From the NCBI RefSeq assembly GCF_010093595.1, contig NW_022985464.1, forward strand, positions 482,696 through 546,695: a stretch of DNA of 64,000 bases. Reading direction: 5' to 3'. The stretch comes from Mytilinidion resinicola (Eukaryota; Ascomycota; Dothideomycetes; Mytilinidiales; Mytilinidiaceae). The position numbers were made by a program, and so were the translations under genes. Numbering within the stretch: the first letter of the stretch is position 1; every line of letters begins with the position of its first letter. Shown here piece by piece: positions 1 through 10,842 of the stretch. A model generated the notes under the pieces. It did no database searches. It was given only the letters and a program-made list of their open reading frames with translations, and had not been told where the DNA came from.

Positions 1-1096
1 TGCGCACGCGTCCACTCGAGCACCCAGGCCGCGATGGGGTGCCGCTCGCTCTCGTACGTGTCGAGCAGCGCCAGGTCCGTAGCAGCCCCGTCAGCTTCGG
101 CTTCGCGGTGGACCGTCGCGGCGAGCTTCCAGCCCAAATTCATGGCGTCGCCGAGCCCGACGTTCAGGCCCTGCGCCCCGAGCGGTGAGTGGATGTGCGC
201 GGCGTCACCGGCAACGAGGACGCGGCCATTGCGGTAGTGTGTCGTTTGCTTGGATCGGTCTGTATACGACGAGGCGAGGTGGACCGCCGTGATTATAACG
301 TCCGTGGTGCCGACCACGCGGTTCAGAACGTCTTGAAGGTGCTCCTGCGTGATCTCCTTGGTTCGATCAAAGGCGGCGCTGTCGAAGTCCACCAGATGGA
401 CCGTGTCCGGCTTCATGAAGACATACATACCGTTCTTCGTGGCGTGGAACCCTGGCTTCAACTTCTCGGGATGATCGAAGTCACCCTTGACGGCGTATGC
501 AGTGAACTTTGCCTCTGTGCCGACGAAGTCGAATCCAGCGGCCTTGCGAATCACGCTTCGTCCGCCATCGCATCCTACGAGCCACTTGCTGCGGAAAGTC
601 TGGTTCTCTCCCGTCTCCACCGTGACGACTTCGTTGTCCTGTGCCACAATTCTCGTTACGCCGTTGCCCCTGAGGATCGTGACGCCCAAGCTTTCAGCAC
701 GCTCGGTCAGCACCGCCTCGACGCGCCCATAGTCGTTTGTTCAGGGACCAGAGCCGGTCCGGGGAGGCGGTACTTCCAACGGGTCAAGTCGAGTTTATTG
801 GCGTTGAGCATGATACCGGCGAACTGGCCTGCGAACTGGATCCCGGCCGTCTTCTGGAGGACCGACGGCCGTTGGCCGGAGCCGACCAGCTTGTCCAGTA
901 GCCCGCGCCGGTAGAAGCTCTCGACTGATAAGGTGTTCAAGCTGCGCCGTCCTAGCGGCGCAGTCTTCCAGGACGACTCGAGCGTGTCGTTGCGCTCGAG
1001 GACAAGCACAGAAACGTGTGCTAACCCTAGTTCGCAGGCGAGAAATAGCCCGATAGGCCCTGCACCGGCGATGACAACGTCGTAGAGCTTGCTCAT
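1..1096 (-). pseudogene. FAD-dependent aromatic monooxygenase, 3' end off window, one frameshift
   Basis: Reads on the minus strand from ATG at 1096 and runs off base 1. The N-terminus has the Rossmann motif GAGPIG, then LVPEQ, a CDGGRS motif and the FAD-binding GD motif (GRVLVAGDAAHIHSP), ending at the window edge in ESERHPIAAWVLEWTRA. This order is that of class A flavin hydroxylases of the PHBH fold, close to bacterial polyketide or phenol hydroxylases. The first frame stops at 707-709, while the homologous sequence continues in a second frame that is open from 740 to base 1, so one base is lost near 736-742 in a GAACAAAC stretch. This could be a real lesion or a sequencing error. Substrate is unknown. 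An alternative upstream start codon is possible. Confidence 0.85.
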
Positions 1097-1639
1097 GGCG
1101 ATATGCGCCCACGATGCCACTCAGAATTCTTCAGAGGAACGATTGCCAGACTGGGAACGAATGAATATCTGGCGACTGCCTAGAATTAAGGTCCGTGCTG
1201 GCTGTAGAACTTGCTCGCTAACCAAAAACGACAGAAACAAGGGCAGCGCTGTTATGTATGTATACGCCTTGAACATCCACCCGTTAAGCTCGGGTTTTTT
1301 CTACTCCCCGAATGCGGTAGATACACGCACACCTTACAGCCACATCGGGGCTTTCGTAAGCTCCGGTCGGCTCTAGTAGAGTCCCGGCGAAATGTAGGAC
1401 CCTCGGGCGCTTGCAAAAGCCGATCTCCGCCACAAAAATCAAAAGTTTCGAATATAGAACTATGGAATCAACACCTGCCAGCGACTTTGAATAAAATTTC
1501 ATATCCAAGATACCGCTCATGACTTAAAAGCGTAAATATCATGGAAAGAGGGGAATTTCGATGGCTTTTCTATGACTTTCCATACGAAACTTTGGTGCTA
1601 GTGGTGAGGATCGATATATAAAAAACGCCGAAGGGGATG
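1097..1639. other. Intergenic, 5' side of the monooxygenase
   Basis: No convincing coding sequence on either strand. It should hold the monooxygenase promoter; no clear TATA box was recognised. Confidence 0.5.
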
Positions 1640-2319
1640 GGGAGGGCTAATCGTACACCCCCTAACGAATAATCGTACACCCCCTTTCGAATAATCATAC
1701 ACCCCCTACTTTACCGCTTCTGATTGGCTCGGAGGTCCGGCAGGAGGCCGCCGAACATTCACCCTTATGTCTATCTGCACATGCATCTCTGCCGTATGTG
1801 AGCTCGTACGTGAGACTATACGTGAGGCTATACGAATCGACATGGCTATACAGCCTCTCCGTTTTACGGCGCATCCTTTCCGATTTGTATAGCCTCACGT
1901 ACGGCCTTACGTACGGCTATATAGCCTTTCCAATTTGTATAACCTTACGTACAGCCTCACGTACGAGCTGTATATACAGTTGCACAAATCGGGCAGGATG
2001 CACTGTAAAATGGAGAGGCTGTATAGCTATGCTGATTTGTATAGCCTCGCGTACGAGCTCACGTACGAGCTTATATACGAGCTTACGTACGGCAGTATAT
2101 ACAGCTGCACAAATCAGATAGGCTGCGCTGGAGGCTACGTGGCCGCATTTGGAGACAGCATGCGGAGTTAGTGAGCAAGTGAAGCGAGCCAATCGGAAGC
2201 TCTGGAGCAACACTCTAAGCCAATTAGAAGGCGGTGAAGTAACAGGGGAGTAGGGGGTGTACAATTAGTCGTTAGGGGGTGTACGATTATTCGTTAGGGG
2301 GTGTACAATTAGCCCTCCC
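1640..2319. mobile_element. Non-autonomous inverted-repeat element (MITE-like, about 680 bp)
   Basis: Both ends begin GGGAGGGCTAAT and run inward as an inverted repeat of about 70 bp. Each arm carries three copies of a 17-20 bp direct repeat with core GTACACCCCCT (left 1650-1708, right 2252-2309). The interior (about 1795-2115) is a mass of short repeats of CACGTAC and TATAGCC types. There is no long coding frame, so the element is non-autonomous. Several differences between paired arms are CpG to TpG or CpA. No clear target-site duplication is seen, so the superfamily is not assigned. Confidence 0.75.
1845..2026. repeat. Inner inverted repeat of the element
   Basis: Arms 1845-1890 and 1984-2026 pair over about 43 bp starting GCTATACAGCCTCTCC. 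The arms differ at CCG versus CCA and ACGGCG versus ACAGTG, all of which are CpG transitions. Could fold into a long hairpin. Confidence 0.7.
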
Positions 2320-2339
2320 TTTTATTTATTCTAATAAGC

Positions 2340-4452
2340 TTAGCTGCTATCTGCAGATGAAAAATTTGGCGATGCCGCATTTACTGATTTCGACCTAGGA
2401 CATAGGGGCTTGATAAACTTCTCGGAGCCGCTTTGCACGGATCTACGCCGCGGTGGGGATGTTGTACCTTTCGGCTCCCTCGAATTGGCAGTTTGCGTAG
2501 CCTGAGCGGTGCCGACCAAGTCAAAACCCGGAGGACTACTGGTTGTCTGGGCAGAACTTGCTGGAGGCGAGTGGTTCACGATGTCCTCCATGTCCTCGTC
2601 GGCGTCTGAGCCAGAATCCGAATTGAGGGCTTGTTCACCGACCAGCCGGGCTATTCCTGGCTGGTTTGGGCCCATGAAACTCATCAGGACTGTGTCTCCT
2701 TGGCTCGGACGAGTCTTGCGTCCATTAGACGGTTTTGTGGTATTTTGTTGCGAGATGAACGGCGGCGGCGAGGGTGAGGGAGTAGCCTTGAGACGTACGG
2801 GTTCGAGGCCAGGAGAACTTGGACAAGCATCGTCAGAATTGTAATTGGAAATCCGTTTTGTGAGTTCCTTATTCCAATACTCTTCCCGTATCTTATCAAC
2901 CTCGCCATGTCAAACGCTGACTTTCGCCTGAAGTCCTTTCCAAGAAAATGCACAGTCTCCGCAGGATCTTCTCAATGTTTACCACTACCCGAAGTCTGTC
3001 TCGATCAGGGCCAGTCCTTAGTCCACAATCAGTTCAAAGGGGTCGAATTTGCATTACCAAAGATGCCTGTCATCCATCTGCGCCTTTTGCAGAGCCCGAG
3101 CCTTGGAGATCATTCTATGCGCGGAGATGACATCCAGGAGCAAGCCCAGCGGGTTCAAGTAAGTGGCCCAGGCGTGCAGTCCCATCCAGCCACCCTGGTA
3201 GCGTTTCTGGAATCCACTCATCAAGGTCTCCTCGCCGCCATCGGACTCGACGGCTTGGTACTCTTGAGGCCGCAGGGTCACGGTGCGAGGAGCGTTGGAA
3301 ATTTCGTAAGGCTTTGCCCGGTAGGCGTAGAGGACCAAGAAGCATAGAGGGACCATCTGCACGCAGATGATCATCTCTGGTAGGCCCATCATGACGTCGA
3401 CGTAGGTCAATGTTTCATTGTTGTGGAGGACATTGATGCCCTCCAAGATGAGGAAGAGGATCTTTTCCAATATGACCACTCCGACAATCAGCTTGAATGC
3501 CAGCAACTTTGTAAGCGGGTGGTGCTCTTTCATGTATCCCTTCATGTTCATGTAGAATTGAATGATGGCGTTGACGGCTACTGATGTCGACAGAGATGTG
3601 GCAGCTGTGATCTATCATTTGTGTTAGTCTCCCTTTCCCGCATATTGAGACGTATTGGGAGGGAAAATGCATACCCAAACATGAGCTAAGTGCGGTGCGG
3701 TGCTTCCAAGGCAGTACATGTGCAGCAACTGGGTCACCACCTGTGCGACAGCTGTAATCCAGGTGATGATTGGATATTTAAGGACAGACCACCAGGTCAA
3801 TTAAATGGAAGATTCGGTCAGACATCCGATGGTGTGCGTTTGAATCGTCAGGGCACCTACACTCAAAAACACAAGACCGTTTCTCTTCTTCTTTGGCTGC
3901 CACTGTCTCTTCGTCTCGAGCGAAGAGAAGAATTCCACCTTACCCTGGTCCGTGGGAGCCAAAAAGTGGCAGAGCAGCATCAGAAAAGCGTATAGAGCAA
4001 TACCCTGGAACACCTCGGTGAACCCTTGTAGATAGACGTAGGAGTTTGGAAGGCAGATCGAGATGAAGGACAGGACTTGGTAGGAGGGAATCATGTTGAC
4101 GATTCGCATTATCCTGTATAGATACTTGTTAGCATCGCAACGCTGCCTCAACCTTGCTGGTGGTCTTACTTGATTTGTTCCTCGGGGTTACTCATGCGCA
4201 TCGCATGGCGTCCCATAAGACCGAAGGTCAAAAACAATACTATCGCAGTGCAGGCACCGGAAACAATCATGTTGAAGTGGTAGAATGAGAGATTCCCCAC
4301 AAACGGTCCGCCACCAACTATTCAAATCGTTAGCTGGCGCATTAATCCGTGCATAGCAATTATCGCTCACCATTTTCAATGCGGTCAGGTATAGGGCAGC
4401 CATAGCTCCCAAGGGCCGCTTGTCTCGGACTTAACAGGACTATTTTGAATAG
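2340..4452 (-). CDS. DUF300 / organic solute transporter alpha-like membrane protein (model incomplete)
   Basis: Multi-exon gene of the Ost-alpha/TMEM184/DUF300 family, predicted multi-pass membrane protein of unknown cargo. Supported exon pieces are about 4452-4371, 4317-4170, 4113-3840, 3800-3675, 3611-3050 and 2905-2340. Family-like features are VGNLSFYHFNMIVSGA (first membrane segment), NPEEQIK before an intron, and the hydrophobic run LLAFKLIVGVVILEK. The tail (LMSFMGPNQPG onward) is acidic and Ser-rich, probably cytosolic. The first exon lacks an ATG: it is open only from 4452, so a 5' exon is unplaced. A TAA at 3801-3803 lies in the frame that carries on to WSVLKYPIITW, with no AG acceptor between. 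The stop codon is about 20 bp from the inverted-repeat element. Confidence 0.65.
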
Positions 4453-4966
4453 TTATGCGGAGCGCTAAAGCCGATAAAAGTGGATGGAAGGACTCGTGAA
4501 AAGACGAAATGAAATGAATTGCGAAAAGAAAAGAAAATCCCCGGAGTCACCCACCTTTTATCTATCTCTGCAAACACAAATTCTTACCAGAAATCTTACA
4601 TGTCTAGGGGGGGCACTGCCGATCACGAAGCTTCTTAGCTGACCCGAATGATAGGGTGGAGCCAATTCCCGACGAGCCATTCATCGCACGATAAATTTGC
4701 GCACTCAGTCTACACATAAAACTTGCGCAGTGGATGTGTTCATAAACTTGCGATATAGGAGACTCGACTGAAATAAACCTTGCTATAATTCCGTTGACAT
4801 AGAAGTGGGCACTGAGAATTTGCGCCGGGGAAAGGTGCGGTACAACAGTTCTACCACAACATAGCCACAATATCCATGCAATTCTGGTGCGGTACATTGA
4901 TTAAATGATTCCGCTTCCGCTTCTTATAATATGAACTGAGGGTCAAATCACATATGGGAGGAAATG
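4453..4966. other. Intergenic between DUF300 and FAD oxidase genes
   Basis: No supported gene. Serves as a shared divergent upstream region; it probably also holds the unplaced 5' exon of the DUF300 gene. Confidence 0.4.
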
Positions 4967-4967
4967 A

Positions 4968-4975
4968 TATAAATA
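4968..4975 (+). promoter_or_regulatory. TATA box of the FAD oxidase gene
   Basis: TATAAATA lies 52 nt before the ATG at 5027, a usual distance for a short fungal 5' leader. The secreted enzyme genes at both ends of the window have such a box. Confidence 0.5.
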
Positions 4976-5026
4976 CGGCTAGTCGTTCTCTCGCTACTAA
5001 TCAGCACAACGTTCAACGAATATTCA

Positions 5027-6992
5027 ATGAACATGCTTCTCAAAAGCCTCTTTCTCCTTGCTGGAGCCCAGTTCGTCTTTGCTAAATGCAAATGCGTATG
5101 TTATCCTATGATCATGGATCTGTATACCACAAATTATCTAACCCAAGGTGTAATAGACACCAGCAGACGATTGCTGGCCATCAGCTTCAAAATGGAATTC
5201 TCTCAACTCTACGGTGGAAGGAAAGCTTGTTCAAAACCAGCCTCTCGCCAAAGCATGCTACCACGGCCCTGGATACAGCGCCAAAAAATGTCAACGCATT
5301 GCTTCGAATTGGACAAATGAATTCTGGATCCCAGAATCTCCAATCGGATATAGCTATCCACTCGTTGATACGTGCCCCCCAATCAATGCTTCGGTAGCAG
5401 CGTATCCATCGTGCGAGCTGGGAACTTCTCCCGCCTACACCATTAAGGCCACCAATGCGGATGACGTCGCTGCTGGAATAAAGTTTGCGAAAGAGAACAA
5501 TGTGCGACTCGTCATCAAGAATACTGGACATGACATATCACAGCGGTAAGGTGGACTGTTCATCTTCATATAAGTACCGTATGACTGACGATGAAAATCA
5601 TGACAGGTCGCAAGGATACGGCAGTTTATCGATCTGGATAAAGCATGTTAAAGACGGGCTTCATTTTCATAAGAAGTTCCATTATTCCGAAGGATCTTGC
5701 CCATCTAATTGGACTGGAAGCGCGATCACTATCGGGGGTGGATATGTGTGGAAGGATGCCTACGATTTGGCCTCTAAACACCGCCATGTCGTTGTTGGAG
5801 GAGGCGACCCTGTAAGTCGACATCAATTCGCATTGAAAATTCAAGCAATGCAATCTAACTAACACAACGCAAGACCGTCGGATGTATTGGCGGGTTTCTT
5901 CAGGGCGCAGGTCACGGTTCCCTCAGCCACGAATTCGGACTAGCAACAGACCAAGTCCTTGAATACAAAGTTATCCTTGCGTCAGGAGAGACTGTAACGG
6001 CGAACGCATGTCAGAACACCGATCTTTTTACTGCCCTCAGAGGAGGAGGGGGAGGTACATATGGCGTTGTCTTATCAGCTACCGTCAAGACGTACCCTAC
6101 TCGTCCAACCCTTTACCATGACCTGACTATTGCGGCTTTGGGCCATAATACCTCTGCAGTCTTAGAGGCCACAGCTCGAATGGCCTCAAAATATCCTGCA
6201 ATTGTTGATGAAGGATTCGCCGGTACCGCTGCTCTCACCCGGAAATATGGACCCTGGGTATACGGCTCTCCCTTTATCAAGTTCCTCGCGAATGATTCAA
6301 TCGAAGCGATCAACCACGCAAAGGACGTAATGAACCGAGAGATCATTAATGATTTGCTTCCTGGAAACGGAACTGATTACCTGGTATCATCTAAATGGTC
6401 TACTCATCCTTCGTGGGCCGCATGGTATGCGTCGACCCACCACACGTCCGCAGGTAATAGTCAGCCACTCATGGCATCGAGATTCTTTAAGAAAGAGTCT
6501 TTGTCTGGCAAAGAGCAAGAGCTGTTTGATTTGCTTCAAATTCTGACCACCGAGGTCGGAGCAGGGGTCCACACCGCAACCAGTACTGTGCTCCTGAATA
6601 TCGTTGCCGGTGGAAAAGTTCTCAACAATGTGCCATATACCTCTGTCAATCCAGCCTGGAGGGAAGCCTATCTCGTGTTACAAGGAATAGATATGTGGCC
6701 GGCAAATGCAGGCTCGGAGGAAATTCAAAAAGTCAAGGAGGAACTCACTAAAAGGAAGTTAGGAGCCATGAAAAATCTGGCTCCTGGAACGGGAACTTAT
6801 GTGAATGAGGCCGACCCGTATGATCCGGACTGGAAGCAGGACTGGTTCGGCGATCGATATGACCAACTTCTGTCGATCAAGAAGAAGTACGACCCAGAGG
6901 ATGTGTTTTGGTGCTGGCGATGCGTGGGCAATGAGGGCTGGGAAGAGGTGACGGGCGGGGCATTGTTTGGGCCTCTGTGTCAAGTGAACTAA
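5027..6992 (+). CDS. Secreted FAD-linked oxidase with berberine-bridge (BBE) C-terminus
   Basis: Four exons, 5027-5095, 5157-5545, 5607-5811 and 5874-6992, join in phase to 593 residues. The first 20 residues are a signal peptide (MNMLLKSLFLLAGAQFVFA), followed by DCWP, typical of fungal members. FAD_binding_4 runs about residues 110-300: NTGHD gives His148, the expected flavin attachment site; GCIGGFLQGAGHG is the second FAD loop. The C-terminal BBE part ends with YDPEDVFWCWRCVGNE. Several N-glycosylation sites agree with secretion. In bicovalent family members the second link is a Cys in GGxCPTVG; here that place is Asp220 (GGGDPTVG), so one covalent link is predicted. Likely oxidises alcohols, sugars or a metabolite intermediate. 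It is tail to tail with the Zn2Cys6 gene. Confidence 0.9.
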
Positions 6993-7305
6993 CAATGTAG
7001 GTCGGTAAACTCGACGGCATTGAATCATCTGTCACCTCTATGTTGATTATTGTCATTATATTTTCACTGCTTTTTCCAGTCTTACTTCCATTAATACACT
7101 TTGCTTTAGAGTTAACCCTTTTGAATTTTCCTACCTTGAAAATCTTTCGATACGGTATGAATGATCAAACAACTGTGTATTCTATGAAGACCCATAGTTG
7201 TCGTAAGTTGTACTCTCAATTGAGCTGGAAACGTTCTTGCTCATTTTATCGTTATATCCTGCACCCGTGGAGCTATATACATCTTGTCTAATATGGAGAC
7301 ATGTT

Positions 7306-9543
7306 TTAACCAGAACCAAATTCAAAATTCAGGTCATTGTTTATCATATTTTCATCAAACCCCATTATCGTGGACCAGTCAAAAACGAAGTCTCCAGCGT
7401 TGAGAGAATTCGGTATTGGCTCAGTAGACCACAAACTCCCTGAATCTGGGGAATTATCTTCAAAAGTACTCATGCTTGGCCCTTCTGCTGAGGTATCAGA
7501 CACAGTCAGCGGTACCTGACCAGCTTTTCCAAGATCACTTTCTTTTTTCAAATCTCTCATGATATCAATAAATGCCATCATGACTTTAGTGCTAGCGGCA
7601 AACACGCAGCCGCCAGCAAAAGCAGCTTCGGTCGATTTTCCAGGGGAGGCAACCATGTTACCAAGTCTTTTAGCACACTCTGCAATAACCAAGACTTGCT
7701 GGTCGGCATTTTCTTTCATCTTTCCATATAAGTTCTTGACATTGATGCTGTTATTCTCCACGATGGATCTGGAAAAGACGAGTATATCGAGAACGATATC
7801 CCGGAACGGAGCTTGAAACGGTATGCCATCAAGTTTTAAATCAGTGCATCCGATGAACATTTCAAGCACTGCGAGTAGCCGATCGGGGAAGGGATGCCCA
7901 AAGTGCGAGAGGAATGTCACACTTTGAACACCGAGATCGTCAGAAATATTGTTCATAGCATCCGAGAGTTTTGCGCCCATTTGATTAGCTTCCAGGGGAT
8001 TTATCTCAGAATCCCCCGAGAAGCTGTTGTTTGAGGCTCTGGACCGAAGAACCATGATGTGAAGAAGCGCAATCCCATATATTCGTCCGATTACTGCATG
8101 GAATCGATATTCCAGCAAAGAGCGAGCAGCTGATACCTCCTCAGGTGACCCTGACTGAGTAGTATTTGACAGTGCCCGGTCACAGAATCTGATCTGTTCA
8201 AGGCACTTTTGTTCAATCTCGTCAACAACATGGTATAATCTTTGTGGATTGGTCCAGTTCTGTTTTGTTGCTTTCAGAGAATCTAAAAGCATATAGCTCG
8301 CTGTGGCCCACTGTATTTGAAAAATAATCCTTGGTGAGCAAGGACGATGCCTAAAGACATTTTGGTAGACGTGGATATGGGGTGCCATGCGATCTAGCGC
8401 TTCTTGCAGTAGATGAACTGGTCTTGACAATAGTCCATCTAGAATGATATCCTGGCTGAAGATTTTCATTCCTTGTAAAGAATCTGTAATTTGATGTTCA
8501 AATTCCTCATTACTCATGGCCGGTATATCTGCGAAGCTTAGATTGAGTTGCGAAGGTAGCATCTCTAATTTTTCAGCGACTTTGAAAGCTATGTTGAAAT
8601 ATAAGGTCGACTTGATCGCTCTGTGTGCAGTATGTTGAGATAATCCCACTGCGGTTGGCCTGTACTCAGCTAAGAGAAGACAGACAACAACAGAGTCGCA
8701 GTGAGTGGGAGGGGAGAAGATAAACTCTTGGCCATAGGATGAAATAGCCAGCTGAAGGTTCCACTTCAAACGTGGATGAAGCCGGTCAAATTTGCGTGTT
8801 GTATCGCATGAGATGAGACAAAGCAATGCGAAGAGCAAATTGGTGCCAATATTGAGTTCATCATCCGACTTGAGACGATGTCTTATGTCTACTAAGCTTG
8901 GCAGACTGGGAATAAAAAACCTATACCAAGCCAGGCTTAAAATGCGACATAAGTTAGACAAGCAGTCAAGATATCTCAAGGGAACGGCAAGTGCTTACTC
9001 CTTGTCAAGACTGCTCGCTATTTCTTGGCTCACCAGCTCTGGGAGAGGAGTCATGCAGCCTGAAGTGCTCCGAGGAATTGTAGCACCGAATATTCGGTCT
9101 TTGCCTAAGGCCAAGGCAAAAAAGTGTTGAAATTCAATGACAGACTCAAACACTGTCTTGTCGGCCACTGCACGTATTTCTTGAGTGGTTCCTGGACTCG
9201 CGGTCGACTCTAAGGCCAAGTGATCCTTGATCTGAGAGTTGGAGGGAGAGCCGAGTTCTTCATTTTGCGTAGCTGAATGACAGTGGGCAGAATTTGACTT
9301 CCGACCTGTCTCGCTTTCACTGCGCTTGGAGGATGGACGGCCCAAAGTCGAACGCTCAATAACGCATTCAAGACCGAGGGTACGGCAACGTTCGCAGGAC
9401 CTTTCTGGGGTTTGCGGAGAGCCGAGAGGACCCAGCTCGTTTATATCTGGCAGATTGCATTTGATTTTCCTGGACCTGCACCCTTGACAAAGCAAGCGAG
9501 CATATCGACCCCTGGTTCCACGTTCAGGTTTTGAGTTGGGCAT
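7306..9543 (-). CDS. Zn2Cys6 fungal transcription factor
   Basis: Two exons, 9543-8999 and 8935-7306, joined across a 63 nt intron give 724 residues. The N-terminal binuclear cluster is C19-x2-C22-x6-C29-x20-C50-x2-C53-x6-C60, with the basic run RSRKIKC. The 20-residue central loop is long for the family. The rest is the helical middle region of Gal4-type regulators, then an acidic, Ser-rich C-terminus (residues about 640-724) that could be the activation domain. Lying beside the FAD oxidase, and near a flavin monooxygenase, it may control a small metabolic cluster; this is inference from position only. Confidence 0.92.
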
Positions 9544-10842
9544 GTCGGGTTCACGACTGCAGTCGGGGAGTTGTTGAGCAACTAGTAGAGACTATTCAAC
9601 CATGAAGCACCAGGACTCTGCCGAAGAAGAAAAAACAATGGAGCGCTTATATTCTTCTGGGCGGGGAATTTGCAGCAAGATGTACTGTAGCAACATGATC
9701 GCTGATCAGAGTGGCGCAGTCCTCAGCTCTTGTCAGTTTGGCCCCACGTCGATTTGTCAGGAGTGACGATCGTTGCACAGGTGGCTTCAGCTGATAGCCG
9801 AGTACCTGTTCAGAACAACTCCCCGATGCTCAGGTAGCAGTGGGCTTAGGCCGTTTCAAGTATTCGCGGAAATTCTTTCGGATTGTTCTTTGGTTTATCT
9901 CAATCTCGTGGCCGCCCCGACTGCGTTGGCCTCCCTGGCACAACAAAAGCTCATTTCTGTCCTCTGCAGAGACGACTCTGATCATAAGCAGGATTCTACT
10001 CATTGGAATGCTTCGAAGTTAACCCACATGGACGACTATGATGGCGCTGCGGGGCGCTACCTGACAATATCCATATACAGGAAGAGAGCAGTACTCAGAG
10101 GCGTTCATCAGGACGGCTTCCGAAGCGTTCAAGGCGAGATGAAGATTTTGTGTATGGAAAGCCATAGAGTTAGTAGAATTTGGAAGGAAAAGAGTTTTGA
10201 TTTGATCTTTCCATAATGTACCTCCCATCTACAGTGTACAGTGGCGTTCCATGAGTTTGAAACACCCCCGGGAGTTGCTAAGGACACCATCGGTTTTTGC
10301 TACGGGCACCATTTCGGCTTACATAACGAAGACATATTAGTTAAGTAACCTCCGCAGTTCCCCAAGCTCCGAGCCAGGTCAGCCGAGGTAGTGGGCCACG
10401 TCAGCTGAGCTGCGTCCTGAGCTGTGGCTCGGAGGTAGTATTCGCAAGCTCATACTAGATAAGATAAACGAAACGCTAAGGCGCTAAAGTAAGGCGCTGG
10501 CTAACTTATCAACGCTAACAAAAGTAAGCGGGCCGGGTATTAGCAGTGTAGGTAGGGCCAATAGGCAGTATAGGCAGGCGGGCAGGCAGGTGGCGGTGCG
10601 GTAAGGCTGGTGACAGTCTCCAGTGAAGGTGCGGGCCTTTAATATCTTGGCGTAACTTCCAGCCTCACACAGAGTGATGCAGTCATTGTGGTTCGGTGAA
10701 TCTAGTCGTGACAACTGTCACAAGGTTGGATTATCTGGAGCAATAACATGGTGTTGATGTGGCATGGAGCTAGTATGAACCTTCTCCTGAGCATCACAAG
10801 TTCCCTTCCTCTCAGTCTTCACCGTCCACTTCAACTATAACA
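9544..10842. other. 1.3 kb intergenic region
   Basis: No gene that can be supported; open frames here lack recognisable domains and introns. A short inverted repeat (CTCCGAGCC at 10368 with its partner ending at 10435) and several GGCAGG/GTAGG short repeats around 10540-10600 are present. The left end must hold the promoter of the Zn2Cys6 gene. Confidence 0.4.
10368..10435. repeat. Short inverted repeat
   Basis: Perfect 10 bp arms at 10368-10377 (CTCCGAGCCA) and 10426-10435, separated by 48 bp. Function unknown. Confidence 0.5.

Noticed and set aside
189..914. Plus-strand open frame of 241 codons at the left end
   Set aside because: It is the exact mirror frame of the GC-rich monooxygenase gene on the minus strand and has no domain of its own.
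1798..2264. Open frames with repeated Tyr/Arg/Thr words inside the left element
   Set aside because: They are translations of the short nucleotide repeats in several frames, not proteins.
9773..10216. 147-codon open frame between the regulator and HET genes
   Set aside because: No recognisable motif, no splice sites leading on, and codon use unlike the neighbours.
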